A stretch of 64,000 nucleotides of DNA from Rhodopseudomonas julia (GCF_030813515.1 NZ_JAUSUK010000002.1:1364001-1428000); one strand, 5' to 3'. Positions 1 to 8,843 are shown, counted from the first letter of the stretch. The notes: generated by a model from the sequence alone, not told the origin. Program-made: numbers and translations.

Positions 1-7
1 TGAAGCC

Positions 8-727
8 ATGTCGCGTTTCGGCCCCCTCTCGTTCATTGCCTCGCATCCCCTCGCCCATCGCGGTCTGCACGATGTTTCGAAAGGACGGCCGGAAAACTCG
101 CTCGCAGCTTTTGAGGCCGCGATCGCCCATGGCTACGGAATCGAATGTGATGCGCATCCCTCTGCCGATGGCGTGGCAATGGTCTTTCATGACGACGAGC
201 TGGCGCGCCTGACGGGAGCCGAAGGCGCTTTTCGCGACCGCAACGCCAAGGATCTTGTGCCCCTTCGGCTTTCGGGCACCCAAGAGACCATCCCGAGGCT
301 CTCCGACCTTCTTACGCTCGTGGCGGGTCGCGTCCCTATCGTTCTTGAACTGAAAAGCATTCCGTCGCGGGATGCGGGATTTGCGGAGGTGATCGGCGAA
401 GCGATTGCCGATTATGACGGCCCGCTCGCCGTTATGTCGTTCGATCCCTTTTTGCTCCACGACATGCAGCGGGTGACACGCGCGCGCCCGCTCGGCCTGA
501 CGCTCGAAGGCAACGTCACCGCCTGCCATTGTCATATCGCGGCGATCCAACGACTGGAGCTCGATTTCGCCTCGTGCCGGGTCGCCGATCTTTCTCATTT
601 TGCCCCGCTCTTCCGGCATGCGGCGCCGAACAAACCGCTCATCTGCTGGACCGTACGGAATCAAAGGCAGCGCGAGACCGCCGAAAGGTGGAGCGACCAG
701 ATCACGTTCGAGGGTTTTCTGGCCTGA
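8..727 (+). CDS. Glycerophosphodiester phosphodiesterase family protein
   Basis: This 239-residue protein belongs to the GDPD (UgpQ-like) family, TIM-barrel enzymes that hydrolyse glycerophosphodiesters to glycerol 3-phosphate and an alcohol. The sequence shows the family signature: HRG at residues 17-19, an ENS segment near residue 29, E46 and D48 in 'IECDAH', and the HDD motif at 61-63. No signal peptide is visible, so it is probably cytoplasmic. A TGA at positions 1-3 lies just ahead of the ATG and may end an upstream gene, which would make this a coupled downstream cistron. The next gene on the same strand starts 66 bp after the stop. The exact substrate cannot be read from the sequence. 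Confidence 0.88.
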   Translation: MSRFGPLSFIASHPLAHRGLHDVSKGRPENSLAAFEAAIAHGYGIECDAHPSADGVAMVFHDDELARLTGAEGAFRDRNAKDLVPLRLSGTQETIPRLSDLLTLVAGRVPIVLELKSIPSRDAGFAEVIGEAIADYDGPLAVMSFDPFLLHDMQRVTRARPLGLTLEGNVTACHCHIAAIQRLELDFASCRVADLSHFAPLFRHAAPNKPLICWTVRNQRQRETAERWSDQITFEGFLA

Positions 728-793
728 CACGCTTCTTGCGATTCTTGCCTCCCCGGCATTGCGGCAGCCTTCTTTCGCATTACCATTGCCCGC

Positions 794-1969
794 ATGGAGA
801 ACGGCTCCTCTTCCATTAATCTGCGTGTGATCTCCGGCTTGAACGAGATCGAGCGCTCGGCGTGGGATCGCTGCGCCAATCCGCCCGGCACCGACTTCAA
901 CCCGTTCCTATCCTGGGACTTTCTGGAGGCGCTGGAGCGAGCCGGCTGCGCAACGGCTCGCACCGGATGGGCGCCCCGCCACCTCATTGCGGGTGATGAG
1001 AGCAGCGAGCCCTGGGGCGTTGTCCCCTGCTATCTGAAAAGCCATTCCCAAGGCGAATACGTCTTCGACTACGGCTGGGCGGATGCTTTCGAGCGGGCGG
1101 GCGGCCGCTATTATCCAAAGATCCAGGTCTCCGTCCCCTTCACCCCTGCCACCGGCCGCCGCCTTCTCGTGGCACCCGGGCCTGAAGCCGAGGCGCAGCG
1201 CCAAATCCTTGCCGCCGGTATTGCCGAAGTCACACGGCTGCACGATGCCTCCTCGGCCCATGTCACCTTTCTGCCGGAGGCGGAGGCGTCAGAACTTGAA
1301 GATGTCGGCTTCCTCGTCCGCACCGACCAGCAGTTTCACTGGACGAACAACGGCTATGAAACGTTCGACGATTTTCTGGGCGACCTCTCCTCGCGCAAGC
1401 GGAAGGGCATCCGCAAGGAGCGTCGAGAGGCCCTGGAAGATGGGATCGAAGTGGAATGTGTCACGGGCTCAGACCTCACCGAGGCGCATTGGGACGCCTT
1501 CTTCGAGTTTTATATGGACACTGGCGCCCGCAAATGGGGTCGCCCCTATCTCAATCGCAGGTTCTTCTCGCTGATCGGCGAACGCATGGCCGATCAGATC
1601 GTCTTGATCCTCGCCCACCGAGCCGGTCGCTACGTCGCAGGCGCGCTCAACTTCGTCGGCAGCGACACACTCTACGGTCGTTATTGGGGCTGCATCGAGG
1701 AGCATCCCTGCCTGCATTTCGAGCTCTGCTACTATCAGGCAATCGACTACGCCCTGGCGCACGGGCTCACGCGCGTGGAGGCGGGCGCTCAGGGTCCCCA
1801 CAAGCTCGCTCGCGGCTATGTCCCGGTCACCACCTATTCGGCCCATCTTATCGCCGAACCGCGATTTCGCCGCGCCGTGGCAGATTACCTTGCAAGCGAG
1901 CGGCGACACGTGGAATTGGAAAATCGCATCCTCGCCGAGCACACGCCGTTCCGAAAGGGAGAGGCTTGA
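794..1969 (+). CDS. COG3146/DUF482 family GNAT-like acyltransferase
   Basis: This 391-residue protein resembles the COG3146 (DUF482) family, often annotated as a peptidoglycan-biosynthesis-like or FemAB-related N-acetyltransferase. Family-like blocks are visible: 'NPFLSWDFLEALE' near residue 35, 'RKRKGIRKERR' near 200, 'ARKWGRPYLNRRFF' near 245, and a C-terminal 'YYQAIDYALAHGLTRVEAGAQG' block typical of the GNAT/FemAB fold. The real substrate of this family is not established, so the peptidoglycan label should be treated as provisional. It lies between a GDPD gene and a HIT gene on the same strand, an order I recall from other Hyphomicrobiales. No signal peptide is visible. Confidence 0.8.
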   Translation: MENGSSSINLRVISGLNEIERSAWDRCANPPGTDFNPFLSWDFLEALERAGCATARTGWAPRHLIAGDESSEPWGVVPCYLKSHSQGEYVFDYGWADAFERAGGRYYPKIQVSVPFTPATGRRLLVAPGPEAEAQRQILAAGIAEVTRLHDASSAHVTFLPEAEASELEDVGFLVRTDQQFHWTNNGYETFDDFLGDLSSRKRKGIRKERREALEDGIEVECVTGSDLTEAHWDAFFEFYMDTGARKWGRPYLNRRFFSLIGERMADQIVLILAHRAGRYVAGALNFVGSDTLYGRYWGCIEEHPCLHFELCYYQAIDYALAHGLTRVEAGAQGPHKLARGYVPVTTYSAHLIAEPRFRRAVADYLASERRHVELENRILAEHTPFRKGEA

Positions 1970-2002
1970 GGCGAGCCCAGCGGCATATTCAAGGAGCGCG
2001 CA

Positions 2003-2434
2003 ATGAGCCAGTCCTACGACAACGACAACGTCTTCGCCAAAATTCTGCGTGGCGAGATCCCGGCGATCAAGCTCTTCGAGGACGACCACACCCTCGCCAT
2101 CATGGACATCATGCCCCGTGGCGACGGTCACTGCCTGATCATTCCGAAAGCGCCGTCACGCAACATTCTCGATATCGACCTGGAGGACCTTCAGCATGTC
2201 GTGGCCACCGTGCAACGGCTCGGCCGCGCTGTGGTCAAGGCCTTTGAAGCCGATGGGCTGACGATCAGCCAGTTCTCCGAGCCGGCAGGCGGCCAGGTGA
2301 TTTTTCACACGCATTTCCACGTGCTGCCGCGATTTGAGGGCGTCGAGCTCAAACCGCACAGCGGCGATATGGCCGACCAGGCTGTGCTCCAGGAACAGGC
2401 AGTGAAGATCAAAGCCGCACTCGGTGGAGCTTGA
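2003..2434 (+). CDS. HIT family hydrolase
   Basis: This 143-residue protein is of the histidine-triad (HIT) superfamily, nucleotide hydrolases or transferases acting on dinucleotides or AMP conjugates. The triad HTHFHVLP is visible near residue 98, preceded by 'GGQVIFHTH', and the N-terminal 'NVFAKILRGEIPA' is typical of Hint/HIT proteins. The ATG is preceded by 'AAGGAGCG', a good ribosome-binding site. The TGA stop abuts the stop codon of azlD on the other strand with no base between them, so the two transcripts must converge or overlap. The physiological substrate is unknown. Confidence 0.9.
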   Translation: MSQSYDNDNVFAKILRGEIPAIKLFEDDHTLAIMDIMPRGDGHCLIIPKAPSRNILDIDLEDLQHVVATVQRLGRAVVKAFEADGLTISQFSEPAGGQVIFHTHFHVLPRFEGVELKPHSGDMADQAVLQEQAVKIKAALGGA

Positions 2435-2779
2435 TCACGACGCACTGAAAGCCCAGGCGGCGCCAAGCAGCGCCGCCTCTGCGGCGAGCACTCCGACAAG
2501 AACGCTCTTCCGACCAAGCCAGAAAGCCACATAGCCGAAGATCCCCGCGCCAAGGCGGATCAGGAGCGGCACTTCGGACAGAGCCCCGCTCGGCGAGACG
2601 ATCAGATTGCCGATGACGCCAGCGACGAGGGCCGTCGCAACGGCCCGGACCCATAAGAGAAGATCCGATTCCTCTTTGAGGCGCGCGCCGACAAGGACAC
2701 CAAGCCAACGCCACACATCGGTGGCGAATGTGCCGGCCACGAGAATGAAGAGATAGGGCCCAAGATCGCTTTGCGTCAT
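2435..2779 (-). CDS. AzlD domain-containing branched-chain amino acid export subunit
   Basis: This 114-residue membrane protein matches the AzlD family, the small partner of AzlC in two-component exporters of branched-chain amino acids. About four hydrophobic stretches are visible ('YLFILVAGTFATDVWRWLGV', 'ALVAGVIGNLIV', 'VPLLIRLGAGIFGYVAFWLG', 'VLVGVLAAEAALLGAAWAF'), and 'TDVWRWLGV' fits the AzlD N-terminal pattern. The start at 2779 was chosen because its ATG overlaps the TGA of azlC as ATGA and because the longer upstream frame only shadows azlC. Expression is probably coupled to azlC by translation. Confidence 0.82.
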   Translation of the reverse strand: MTQSDLGPYLFILVAGTFATDVWRWLGVLVGARLKEESDLLLWVRAVATALVAGVIGNLIVSPSGALSEVPLLIRLGAGIFGYVAFWLGRKSVLVGVLAAEAALLGAAWAFSAS

Positions 2780-3516
2780 GTGCCGGCCTTCTTGGAACGC
2801 AGCAGAAGCTTGTGTCCTGCAAAAGCCAGCGTGCCGCCGATCACTCCTGCCCAAAGAAGGTCGAAGCCGAGCCCGGACGCCCGCAAAAGCGGCCCGAGAA
2901 CGAGGCCGAACACAAGAGCGAGACGCTCCGCGGCTTGGCGCGCCGAGGCCGTCAGAGCGGTCAAAAAATAGATGGGCGTGAGGAAGAAAAGGCCCGCAGC
3001 CAACAAAGGCGGCAAAGAAGCCGCACTCACATAGCTGATTGCCGTGATGCAAACATTCACCGTGATGAGCGTCGCACCGAAGCCCGCAAAATAGGCCGCG
3101 CGCTTATCCGGCGGCGTATCGCGCAGACGCATCACGCTCCACACCCAGGCCGTCACCGCAACGCAGTGAGACATGAGGATGAGCTGCCATTTGCGGGTCT
3201 TCGGGCCACGCACAAGCGGCACCCACGCCGCCGTCATCGGCATCAATCGGATGGCAGAGAGCGCGACGGCAACGCCGGCAACGATGACAGGTGATCCTGC
3301 CGCGATCGCGCCCACGAGCACGAGCTGACTGGGCAAAGCCCAGACGAAGCCCGTCATGAAAACGGCCTCACCGAGCGTGATGCCCGATTCCCGGCACAAA
3401 ACGCCAAAACCGACAAAGGACGCCATGAGAATGAAGGCCGGCACCGAGACGATGCCGCCTACACCGCGCAGGAACCAGCGCAGTCCTGTATCTTCGTCGC
3501 GCATTGTCTCCTGCAT
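2776..3516 (-). CDS. AzlC family ABC transporter permease-like protein
   Basis: This 246-residue polytopic membrane protein is of the AzlC family (LIV-E type exporters such as YgaZ). The sequence contains 'FGVLCRESGITLGEAVFMTGFVWALPSQLV' followed by the 'NLRHxLM'-like segment 'ALSAIRLMPMTAAWVPLVRG', the conserved core of the family, and several further hydrophobic segments. With the 4-bp-overlapping azlD gene it should form an exporter for valine, leucine, isoleucine or related amino acids. The specificity is inferred from the family. 'GGAG' of the ribosome-binding site lies shortly upstream of the chosen ATG. Confidence 0.82.
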   Translation of the reverse strand: MQETMRDEDTGLRWFLRGVGGIVSVPAFILMASFVGFGVLCRESGITLGEAVFMTGFVWALPSQLVLVGAIAAGSPVIVAGVAVALSAIRLMPMTAAWVPLVRGPKTRKWQLILMSHCVAVTAWVWSVMRLRDTPPDKRAAYFAGFGATLITVNVCITAISYVSAASLPPLLAAGLFFLTPIYFLTALTASARQAAERLALVFGLVLGPLLRASGLGFDLLWAGVIGGTLAFAGHKLLLRSKKAGT

Positions 3517-3629
3517 TCTTCGGGAGATGGCGGGAGGTTCGCGAACGTCCCGAGACGGAAGATCGCCGGACGCTGCATGGAAAAGCCGGCACGCCAGAAG
3601 GCGGACCGGCCCGCGTTGGAGAGGAAGAC

Positions 3630-3657
3630 GATGGGCCTGAAGCCCATCGCCCTTTTT
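3630..3657. terminator. Hairpin downstream of clpA, possible terminator
   Basis: A perfect 7-bp stem GATGGGC / GCCCATC (3630-3636 and 3642-3648, loop CTGAA) is followed on the plus strand by GCCCTTTTT. It lies just beyond the stop of the minus-strand clpA gene. Read on the minus strand the hairpin is followed only by a pyrimidine-rich stretch, so the better U-tract faces the strand that has no gene here. It may act as a bidirectional or imperfect terminator for clpA. Confidence 0.4.
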
Positions 3658-3664
3658 GAGGGTA

Positions 3665-6079
3665 TTACTCCACTTTCAATGGCACGCTCGGCACCGAGCC
3701 TCCGCCCTTCTTCGGCGGCTTCTTGCTTTCAGCCTTGGCACGGCGAGAGCTCTTGCTCTTGAGGGCGGGCTTCGGCTTCGGTCGGGCATTTTCGTCCGGG
3801 ATCGATTCGAGCTTCAGACCCGTCGTCCCGTCTTCCTTCTCCTCGACCGTCACCTTGACGATGCCGCCCTTCTGCAAGCGCCCAAAAAGCACTTCCTCGG
3901 CCAGCGGCTTCTTGATCACCTCCTGGATGAGGCGACCAAGCGGGCGAGCGCCCATACGTTCGTCGTAGCCGTTCTCCGCAAGCCAAGTCGTGGCCGCCTC
4001 GTCGAGCTCGAACGTAACGCCGCGATCACCGAGCTGAGCCTCGAGCTGCAGAATGAACTTCTGCACGATCATGTTGACGACAGCCGGCGGCAACGACCCG
4101 AAAGCGATCGTCGCGTCGAGACGGTTGCGGAATTCCGGCGTGAACAGGCGATTGATCGCCTCTTCGTCGTCACCGGTGCGCTTGCTCGATGAGAACCCGA
4201 TTGCCGGCTTGGCCATATCGGCGGCACCTGCATTCGTCGTCATGATCAGAATGACGTTGCGGAAATCGACCTGCTTGCCGTTGTGATCAGTCAGCCTGCC
4301 GTGATCCATCACCTGCAGAAGGATATTGAAGATATCCGGATGTGCTTTCTCGATCTCGTCGAGCAGGAGCACGCAATGCGGGTGCTGATCGATGCCATCC
4401 GTCAGGATGCCACCTTGATCGAAGCCGACATAGCCCGGAGGCGCACCGATCAGACGCGAGACGGTGTGCCGCTCCATGTATTCCGACATATCGAAACGGA
4501 GGAGATGCACACCGAGCAGGTCCGCAAGCTGACGTGCGACTTCCGTCTTGCCGACGCCGGTAGGGCCAGAGAAAAGATAGTTGCCAATCGGCTTTTCCGG
4601 TTCACGCAGACCCGCTCGAGCGAGCTTGATCGCCGAAGAGAGGGCGTCGATCGCCCGCTCCTGCCCGAACACGACGCGCTTCAGGTTGGTTTCCAGATGC
4701 TGGAGCACTTCTGCGTCGTCCTTCGAGACGGACTTCGGCGGAATTCGCGCCATCGTCGCAATCGTCGATTCGATCTCCTTCACGCCGATCAGTTTTTTTC
4801 GCCGGCTTTCCGGCATCAGCTTCTGCGAAGCGCCGCTCTCGTCGATGACATCGATCGCTTTGTCGGGGAGTTTACGGTCGTTGATATAGCGAGCCGAGAG
4901 TTCCACCGCCGTGCGGATGGCATCATTGGTGTAGCGAACCTCGTGATGCTCCTCGAAATAAGGCTTCAGACCTTTGAGGATGTCGACGGTATCGGGGATC
5001 GAAGGCTCGTTCACGTCGATCTTCTGGAAGCGCCGGACGAGCGCCCGGTCCTTCTCGAAGAACTGACGATATTCCTTGTAGGTGGTGGAGCCGATGCATC
5101 GGATGGAACCGGAAGCCAGAGCCGGTTTCAAGAGGTTGGAGGCATCCATCGCACCGCCCGAAGTCGCACCCGCACCGATCACGGTGTGGATCTCGTCGAT
5201 GAACATCACCGCGCCCGGAAATGCCTCGATCTCCTTGATGACCTGCTTCAGACGCTCCTCGAAGTCACCGCGATACCGCGTGCCGGCGAGAAGAGCCCCC
5301 ATGTCGAGGGCAAAGATCGTGGCGTCCTTGAGAACGTCCGGCACATTGCCTTCCACGATGCGCTTGGCCAGTCCCTCGGCGATGGCCGTCTTACCGACGC
5401 CCGGATCGCCCACATAGAGCGGATTGTTCTTCGAGCGCCGGCACAGAACCTGAATGGTGCGACGCACCTCGCCCTCACGGCCGATCAGGGGATCGATCTT
5501 CCCGCGGATCGCCTTGTCATTGAGGTTGACGCACCAGGCGTCGAGCGCATTGCCGGCGGAAGCCTCGCCTTCCTCATCCGGCACGGCCTTACCCGGCGTC
5601 TCCGGAGCCCCCTTGGAAGGCCGCGGCTCCGACAGTCCGGGACGTTTTGCGATGCCATGCGAGATATAATTCACCGCGTCGTAGCGGGTCATGTCCTGCT
5701 CTTGCAGGAAATAGGCCGCATGGCTCTCCCGCTCTGCGAAGATCGCAACGAGGACGTTGGCGCCCGTCACCTCTTCACGGCCGGAGGATTGAACGTGGAT
5801 GACGGCACGCTGGATGACGCGTTGGAAGCCGGCTGTCGGCTTCGAATCGTCCTCCGTCTGGCTCACAAGGTTGGCAAGCTCGGTATCGACGTATTCCGTC
5901 AGATCAGCTTTCAACCGGTCCAGATCGACGCCGCACGCACGCATGACGGCGGCAGCGTCTTTGTCATCTACGAGCGCCAGGAGCAGATGCTCCAGCGTTG
6001 CGTATTCCTGACTACGTTCGTTTGCCGAAGCGAGCGCTCTGTGCAGCGCCAGCTCCAGTGAGCGGGAAAATGATGGCAC
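3665..6079 (-). CDS. clpA: ATP-dependent Clp protease ATP-binding subunit ClpA
   Basis: This 804-residue AAA+ unfoldase feeds substrates to ClpP. It has an N-terminal double Clp_N domain (about 1-150), a first AAA+ module with Walker A GDPGVGKT at 224-231 and the '[12 protein letters not shown]' Walker B block, and a second module with '[11 protein letters not shown]' and '[15 protein letters not shown]'. The tail '[22 protein letters not shown]' is a lysine-rich extension beyond the usual end of ClpA. clpS lies 29 bp upstream on the same strand, the standard arrangement for the N-end-rule adaptor and its unfoldase, so the two are probably cotranscribed. Confidence 0.97.
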   Translation of the reverse strand: MPSFSRSLELALHRALASANERSQEYATLEHLLLALVDDKDAAAVMRACGVDLDRLKADLTEYVDTELANLVSQTEDDSKPTAGFQRVIQRAVIHVQSSGREEVTGANVLVAIFAERESHAAYFLQEQDMTRYDAVNYISHGIAKRPGLSEPRPSKGAPETPGKAVPDEEGEASAGNALDAWCVNLNDKAIRGKIDPLIGREGEVRRTIQVLCRRSKNNPLYVGDPGVGKTAIAEGLAKRIVEGNVPDVLKDATIFALDMGALLAGTRYRGDFEERLKQVIKEIEAFPGAVMFIDEIHTVIGAGATSGGAMDASNLLKPALASGSIRCIGSTTYKEYRQFFEKDRALVRRFQKIDVNEPSIPDTVDILKGLKPYFEEHHEVRYTNDAIRTAVELSARYINDRKLPDKAIDVIDESGASQKLMPESRRKKLIGVKEIESTIATMARIPPKSVSKDDAEVLQHLETNLKRVVFGQERAIDALSSAIKLARAGLREPEKPIGNYLFSGPTGVGKTEVARQLADLLGVHLLRFDMSEYMERHTVSRLIGAPPGYVGFDQGGILTDGIDQHPHCVLLLDEIEKAHPDIFNILLQVMDHGRLTDHNGKQVDFRNVILIMTTNAGAADMAKPAIGFSSSKRTGDDEEAINRLFTPEFRNRLDATIAFGSLPPAVVNMIVQKFILQLEAQLGDRGVTFELDEAATTWLAENGYDERMGARPLGRLIQEVIKKPLAEEVLFGRLQKGGIVKVTVEEKEDGTTGLKLESIPDENARPKPKPALKSKSSRRAKAESKKPPKKGGGSVPSVPLKVE

Positions 6080-6108
6080 GTCTTAGCCCTTCCGATCGAC
6101 TCCGTTCG

Positions 6109-6444
6109 CTACTTCTTTTCCATTACGCATTGCAGAGGATGCTGGTGCTGGCGTGCAAAGTCCATCACCTGAGTCACTTTTGTCTCTGCGACCTCGTAAG
6201 TGAACACGCCGCACTCGCCGACACCGTTGTTGTGTACGTGAAGCATGATCTGCGTCGCCGCTTCCTGGTTTTTCTGAAAGAAACGCATCAGAACGTGCAC
6301 GACGAACTCCATCGGCGTGTAATCGTCGTTGAGGAGAAGGACGCGGTAGAGGTTCGGACGCTGGGTCTTCGGCTTCGTCTTTGTGACGACAACCGTCCCG
6401 GTGCCATTTTTGTTGCCGGAATCGTCGCGGTCGTCTTTGGCCAT
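6109..6444 (-). CDS. clpS: ATP-dependent Clp protease adaptor ClpS
   Basis: This 111-residue protein is the N-end-rule adaptor that binds N-degrons and docks on the N-domain of ClpA. The hallmark '[20 protein letters not shown]' runs from about residue 34, and '[20 protein letters not shown]' provides the ligand-pocket region. The first 25 or so residues are charged and probably disordered, as usual for ClpS. It precedes clpA by 29 bp. A 'GAGG' sits about 8 nt upstream of the ATG. Confidence 0.96.
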   Translation of the reverse strand: MAKDDRDDSGNKNGTGTVVVTKTKPKTQRPNLYRVLLLNDDYTPMEFVVHVLMRFFQKNQEAATQIMLHVHNNGVGECGVFTYEVAETKVTQVMDFARQHQHPLQCVMEKK

Positions 6445-6617
6445 GAAACGCCTCGGTCTCCCCTGATCATACCCTCCTGCCAGCCTTATTTAGGTAGGCA
6501 CGACGAGAATGTTAGAGCCGTAATGGGGCGGTGGGTAGGGGTGGGGATGCAGGAAATGAAAAACGCCCGGTCGGCTGGTACATGTCACCTGCGACACGCC
6601 TCCGCATAAACCGGGCC

Positions 6618-6646
6618 ACAAAAAAGCCCGGCGCTGGGCCGGGCTT
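6618..6646 (-). terminator. Intrinsic terminator of the phasin gene
   Basis: A perfect 9-bp stem AAGCCCGGC / GCCGGGCTT (6624-6632 and 6638-6646) with a 5-nt loop is followed on the minus strand by a run of six T (6620-6625, overlapping the stem base). It lies about 30 bp past the stop of the phasin gene. This is a textbook rho-independent terminator and should isolate the phasin from clpS-clpA. Confidence 0.85.
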
Positions 6647-6674
6647 CGAGAGACTGGAAAGTCAGGCGGAACGT

Positions 6675-7004
6675 TCAGGCGCGCTTTGCAGCGAAGTCCT
6701 CGAACGGCTTGATCATGTCGCGAGCGAGGTCGACGTAAAGCTCACCAAGGCGCGTCGCCTGAGCAACTGCGCCCTCGTAGCTCGAGCGCGCATATTGCGT
6801 CTGGGCTTCGATCGCTTTGTCGAGCGAATTGACGCCCATCAAGCTCTCCACGTGAGCCGCCGTATCCTCGAACGACTTCTTGGAATAATCCGCCGTTTCC
6901 GAGGCGATGGCCTGCATCCGCTTCGACACCAAGCCGAAGCTCTGCATCGCTTTGTCCATGCCGAGCGTGCTCATTTTCTGCAAATCTTCGAATGCGTTCA
7001 TCAT
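6675..7004 (-). CDS. Phasin family protein
   Basis: This 109-residue, alpha-helical, alanine-rich protein fits the phasin family: 'MNAFEDLQKMSTLGMDKAMQSFGLVSK', 'ADYSKKSFEDTAAHVESLMG' and 'TRLGELYVDLARDMIKPFEDF'. Phasins coat polyhydroxyalkanoate granules and limit their size. In Hyphomicrobiales several phasin-like paralogues exist and not all are tied to PHA, so the exact role is inferred. The start at 7004 was chosen over longer readings because a GGGGG ribosome-binding site lies 6-11 nt upstream. The gene is monocistronic: it has its own promoter-like sequence, two upstream dyads of the PhaR-operator type, and a strong terminator. Confidence 0.85.
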   Translation of the reverse strand: MMNAFEDLQKMSTLGMDKAMQSFGLVSKRMQAIASETADYSKKSFEDTAAHVESLMGVNSLDKAIEAQTQYARSSYEGAVAQATRLGELYVDLARDMIKPFEDFAAKRA

Positions 7005-7069
7005 CACAAACCCCCAAGTAAGTGGCGCTGCACAGGCCATTCGTTAGGCCCCGCTAATGCGTGTCCGTA

Positions 7070-7098
7070 TATATATGTGCGTTGCACAAAATCTGCAA
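7070..7098 (-). promoter_or_regulatory. Predicted sigma70-type promoter of the phasin gene
   Basis: On the minus strand TTGCAG (7093-7098) and TATATA (7070-7075) are separated by 17 bp, close to the -35/-10 consensus at ideal spacing, and lie about 66-95 bp upstream of the phasin start. The -35 box is covered by the TGCAA half-site of a dyad, which suggests repressor control. Confidence 0.6.
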
Positions 7099-7120
7099 GC
7101 GGTATGTTGCATCGCAACAT
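7082..7120. promoter_or_regulatory. Paired TTGC/GCAA dyads, candidate PhaR-type operators
   Basis: Two inverted repeats lie upstream of the phasin. ATGTTGC-ATC-GCAACAT (7104-7120) is a perfect 7-bp dyad with a 3-nt spacer. TTGCA-N7-TGCAA (7082-7098) overlaps the predicted -35 box. PHA-responsive repressors of the PhaR family are known to bind TGC-N3/4-GCA type dyads ahead of phasin genes. The dyads are seen directly; their assignment to PhaR is inferred. Confidence 0.5.
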
Positions 7121-7182
7121 GGAAAAGACTTACCCCCGGTTGCCAATCGCACGCAATTCAGTGCAATCAAAAAGGCGTTTGT

Positions 7183-7196
7183 TTACCGTCCGGTAA
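7183..7196. promoter_or_regulatory. Perfect short dyad TTACCG-TC-CGGTAA upstream of the carboxypeptidase gene
   Basis: A perfect 6-bp inverted repeat with a 2-nt spacer lies about 70 bp ahead of the annotated carboxypeptidase start and about 180 bp from the divergent phasin. Its size suits a dimeric regulator operator. No regulator can be named from the sequence. Confidence 0.35.
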
Positions 7197-7265
7197 GGAC
7201 GCTCCTCCTAGCTTGGGGCAAGCATATGCACGGAGGATCAAGGGGTAACGGCGTCATAGGCTACC

Positions 7266-8807
7266 GTGCGGCTGACGTCAGTGGGGTCAAAATTGAGACA
7301 GGGTCGTCTAAATCCGGTCGAAGGAATCTTGCGCTCGGGCACATGGGTGACCATTGCCGTGGCGGTTTTCCTTGTTGCGTTTGCGGGCAGCGCCTCGGCC
7401 AATGAGAAATACGCTGGTCTCGTAATGGACGCGAAGACGGGACGTATCCTCTATGAGGATCGCGCCGATGAACTTCGTTATCCTGCATCCCTGACGAAGA
7501 TGATGACCCTCTATCTCCTCTTCCAGGAGCTGGACAGCGGTCGCCTCAGCCTCAACAGCCAGCTGAAGGTCTCCAAGGAGGCCGCGAGCCGTCCTCCTTC
7601 CAAGCTCGGCCTGCGTCCGGGCCAGACGATCCGTGTCGAAGATGCCATCAAGGCTCTCTGCGTGAAATCGGCAAACGACGTCGCGGTGGTCGTGGCTGAG
7701 AATATTTCAGGCTCAGAAGCGGCTTTTGCCCGCAAGATGACAGCCAAAGCCCACAGCCTCGGGATGATCTCCACCACATTCCGCACGGCAAACGGCCTGC
7801 CCAACTCCGAGCAGATGACCACCGCGCACGACATGGCCCGCCTCGGCCTCGCTCTCCACGACCGTTTCCCCCGCTACTTCAAATATTTCGGCACCCGCAC
7901 CTTCACCTGGAAGGGCCGCACATACCGCAACACCAATCATCTTCTCGGCAAGGTGAATGGCATGAACGGTATCAAGACGGGTTACACCCGCGCCTCGGGT
8001 TTCAATCTTGTCACGTCGGTTGAGCGCGACGGTCGCCATATCATCGCCGTGGTGATGGGCGGCCGCAGCGGCGCCTCCCGCAACTCCCATATGGTCGATC
8101 TCATCCATCGCTATCTCGACGATGCGAAGCCCGGCCTCAGGACTGCGCCGATGGTCGTGGCAAATGTTCCAGAGCCGTCGCGGCTTCCGCATGCCCGTCC
8201 GGCGATGGCGCCGACGATGGCCTTTGCTTCGGCCGCTCCAGGCATCAGCTCCGGAGATTCTGCGCAGGCCGCTATCCTGGCCGTTTCCGCGCCGGCGAAC
8301 CGGCCGACCGCGCCACGGCAGCTTGCGAAGGGATACGATCCGATCGCAGCTCGCATTCAGGAGGCGACGGAGGTCGCGCGCCTCGCCTATGCGACCGACT
8401 CGGCTGGCGAAGATCCGATTGCCGCCCTCACGCGGATGGCAGATCGCCGCGCCGCCGCTCTCGGCGAACCTGCCTTGCACACGGGTGAAGGCGCCGCAGA
8501 CGAGGAACCGCTCGTTTCTGTGCGGACCAACAGGGGCTATTCGGAGCCACGTCTTGCGCCCGGCGGTTGGCACATCCAGATCGGTGCCACGCCGAGCGAA
8601 GAAGGCGCCCGCAGCCTTCTGGACAAGGCCAAGCGCAACGGCGGAACGGTGCTTGCCTCTGCAACTCCCTTCACGCAGCCGGTCGAAAAGAGCGGTGAGA
8701 CCCTCTACCGCGCCCGCTTTGCTGGGTTCGCCGGAAAGAGCGAAGCACGTGCTGCATGCGCAAGCTTGAAGCGCAAATCCTTCTCCTGCCTCGCCCTACC
8801 GAACTGA
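7266..8807 (+). CDS. D-alanyl-D-alanine carboxypeptidase (DacF-like) with SPOR domain
   Basis: This 513-residue periplasmic low-molecular-weight penicillin-binding protein trims the terminal D-Ala from peptidoglycan pentapeptides. A hydrophobic signal segment covers about 25-46, ending in 'GSASANEK'. The three penicillin-binding motifs are present: SLTK 75-78, SAN 135-137 and KTG 237-239. A low-complexity linker leads to a C-terminal SPOR domain (about 435-513, 'WHIQIGATPSEEGARSLLDKAK'), which binds denuded glycan at division sites. The N-terminus is uncertain: the GTG at 7266 lacks a clear ribosome-binding site, whereas a TTG at 7329 has GAAGGA just upstream and would begin directly at the signal peptide. 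Confidence 0.9.
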   Translation: MRLTSVGSKLRQGRLNPVEGILRSGTWVTIAVAVFLVAFAGSASANEKYAGLVMDAKTGRILYEDRADELRYPASLTKMMTLYLLFQELDSGRLSLNSQLKVSKEAASRPPSKLGLRPGQTIRVEDAIKALCVKSANDVAVVVAENISGSEAAFARKMTAKAHSLGMISTTFRTANGLPNSEQMTTAHDMARLGLALHDRFPRYFKYFGTRTFTWKGRTYRNTNHLLGKVNGMNGIKTGYTRASGFNLVTSVERDGRHIIAVVMGGRSGASRNSHMVDLIHRYLDDAKPGLRTAPMVVANVPEPSRLPHARPAMAPTMAFASAAPGISSGDSAQAAILAVSAPANRPTAPRQLAKGYDPIAARIQEATEVARLAYATDSAGEDPIAALTRMADRRAAALGEPALHTGEGAADEEPLVSVRTNRGYSEPRLAPGGWHIQIGATPSEEGARSLLDKAKRNGGTVLASATPFTQPVEKSGETLYRARFAGFAGKSEARAACASLKRKSFSCLALPN

Positions 8808-8843
8808 TCCCGTCCTCTGGAGTGTTCGTTGCGTAAACGGAGT

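Noticed and set aside
1469-2131. A 220-codon minus-strand frame across the COG3146 gene and HIT start.
   Set aside because: It crosses the junction of two certain plus-strand genes and has no motif.
3656-4192. A 178-codon plus-strand frame near the clpA 3' end.
   Set aside because: It is antisense to clpA, including its lysine-rich tail, and shows no protein family.
4283-6061. A 592-codon open frame on the plus strand opposite clpA.
   Set aside because: It is exactly antisense to clpA, has no recognisable domain, and is the stop-free shadow expected in GC-rich coding DNA.
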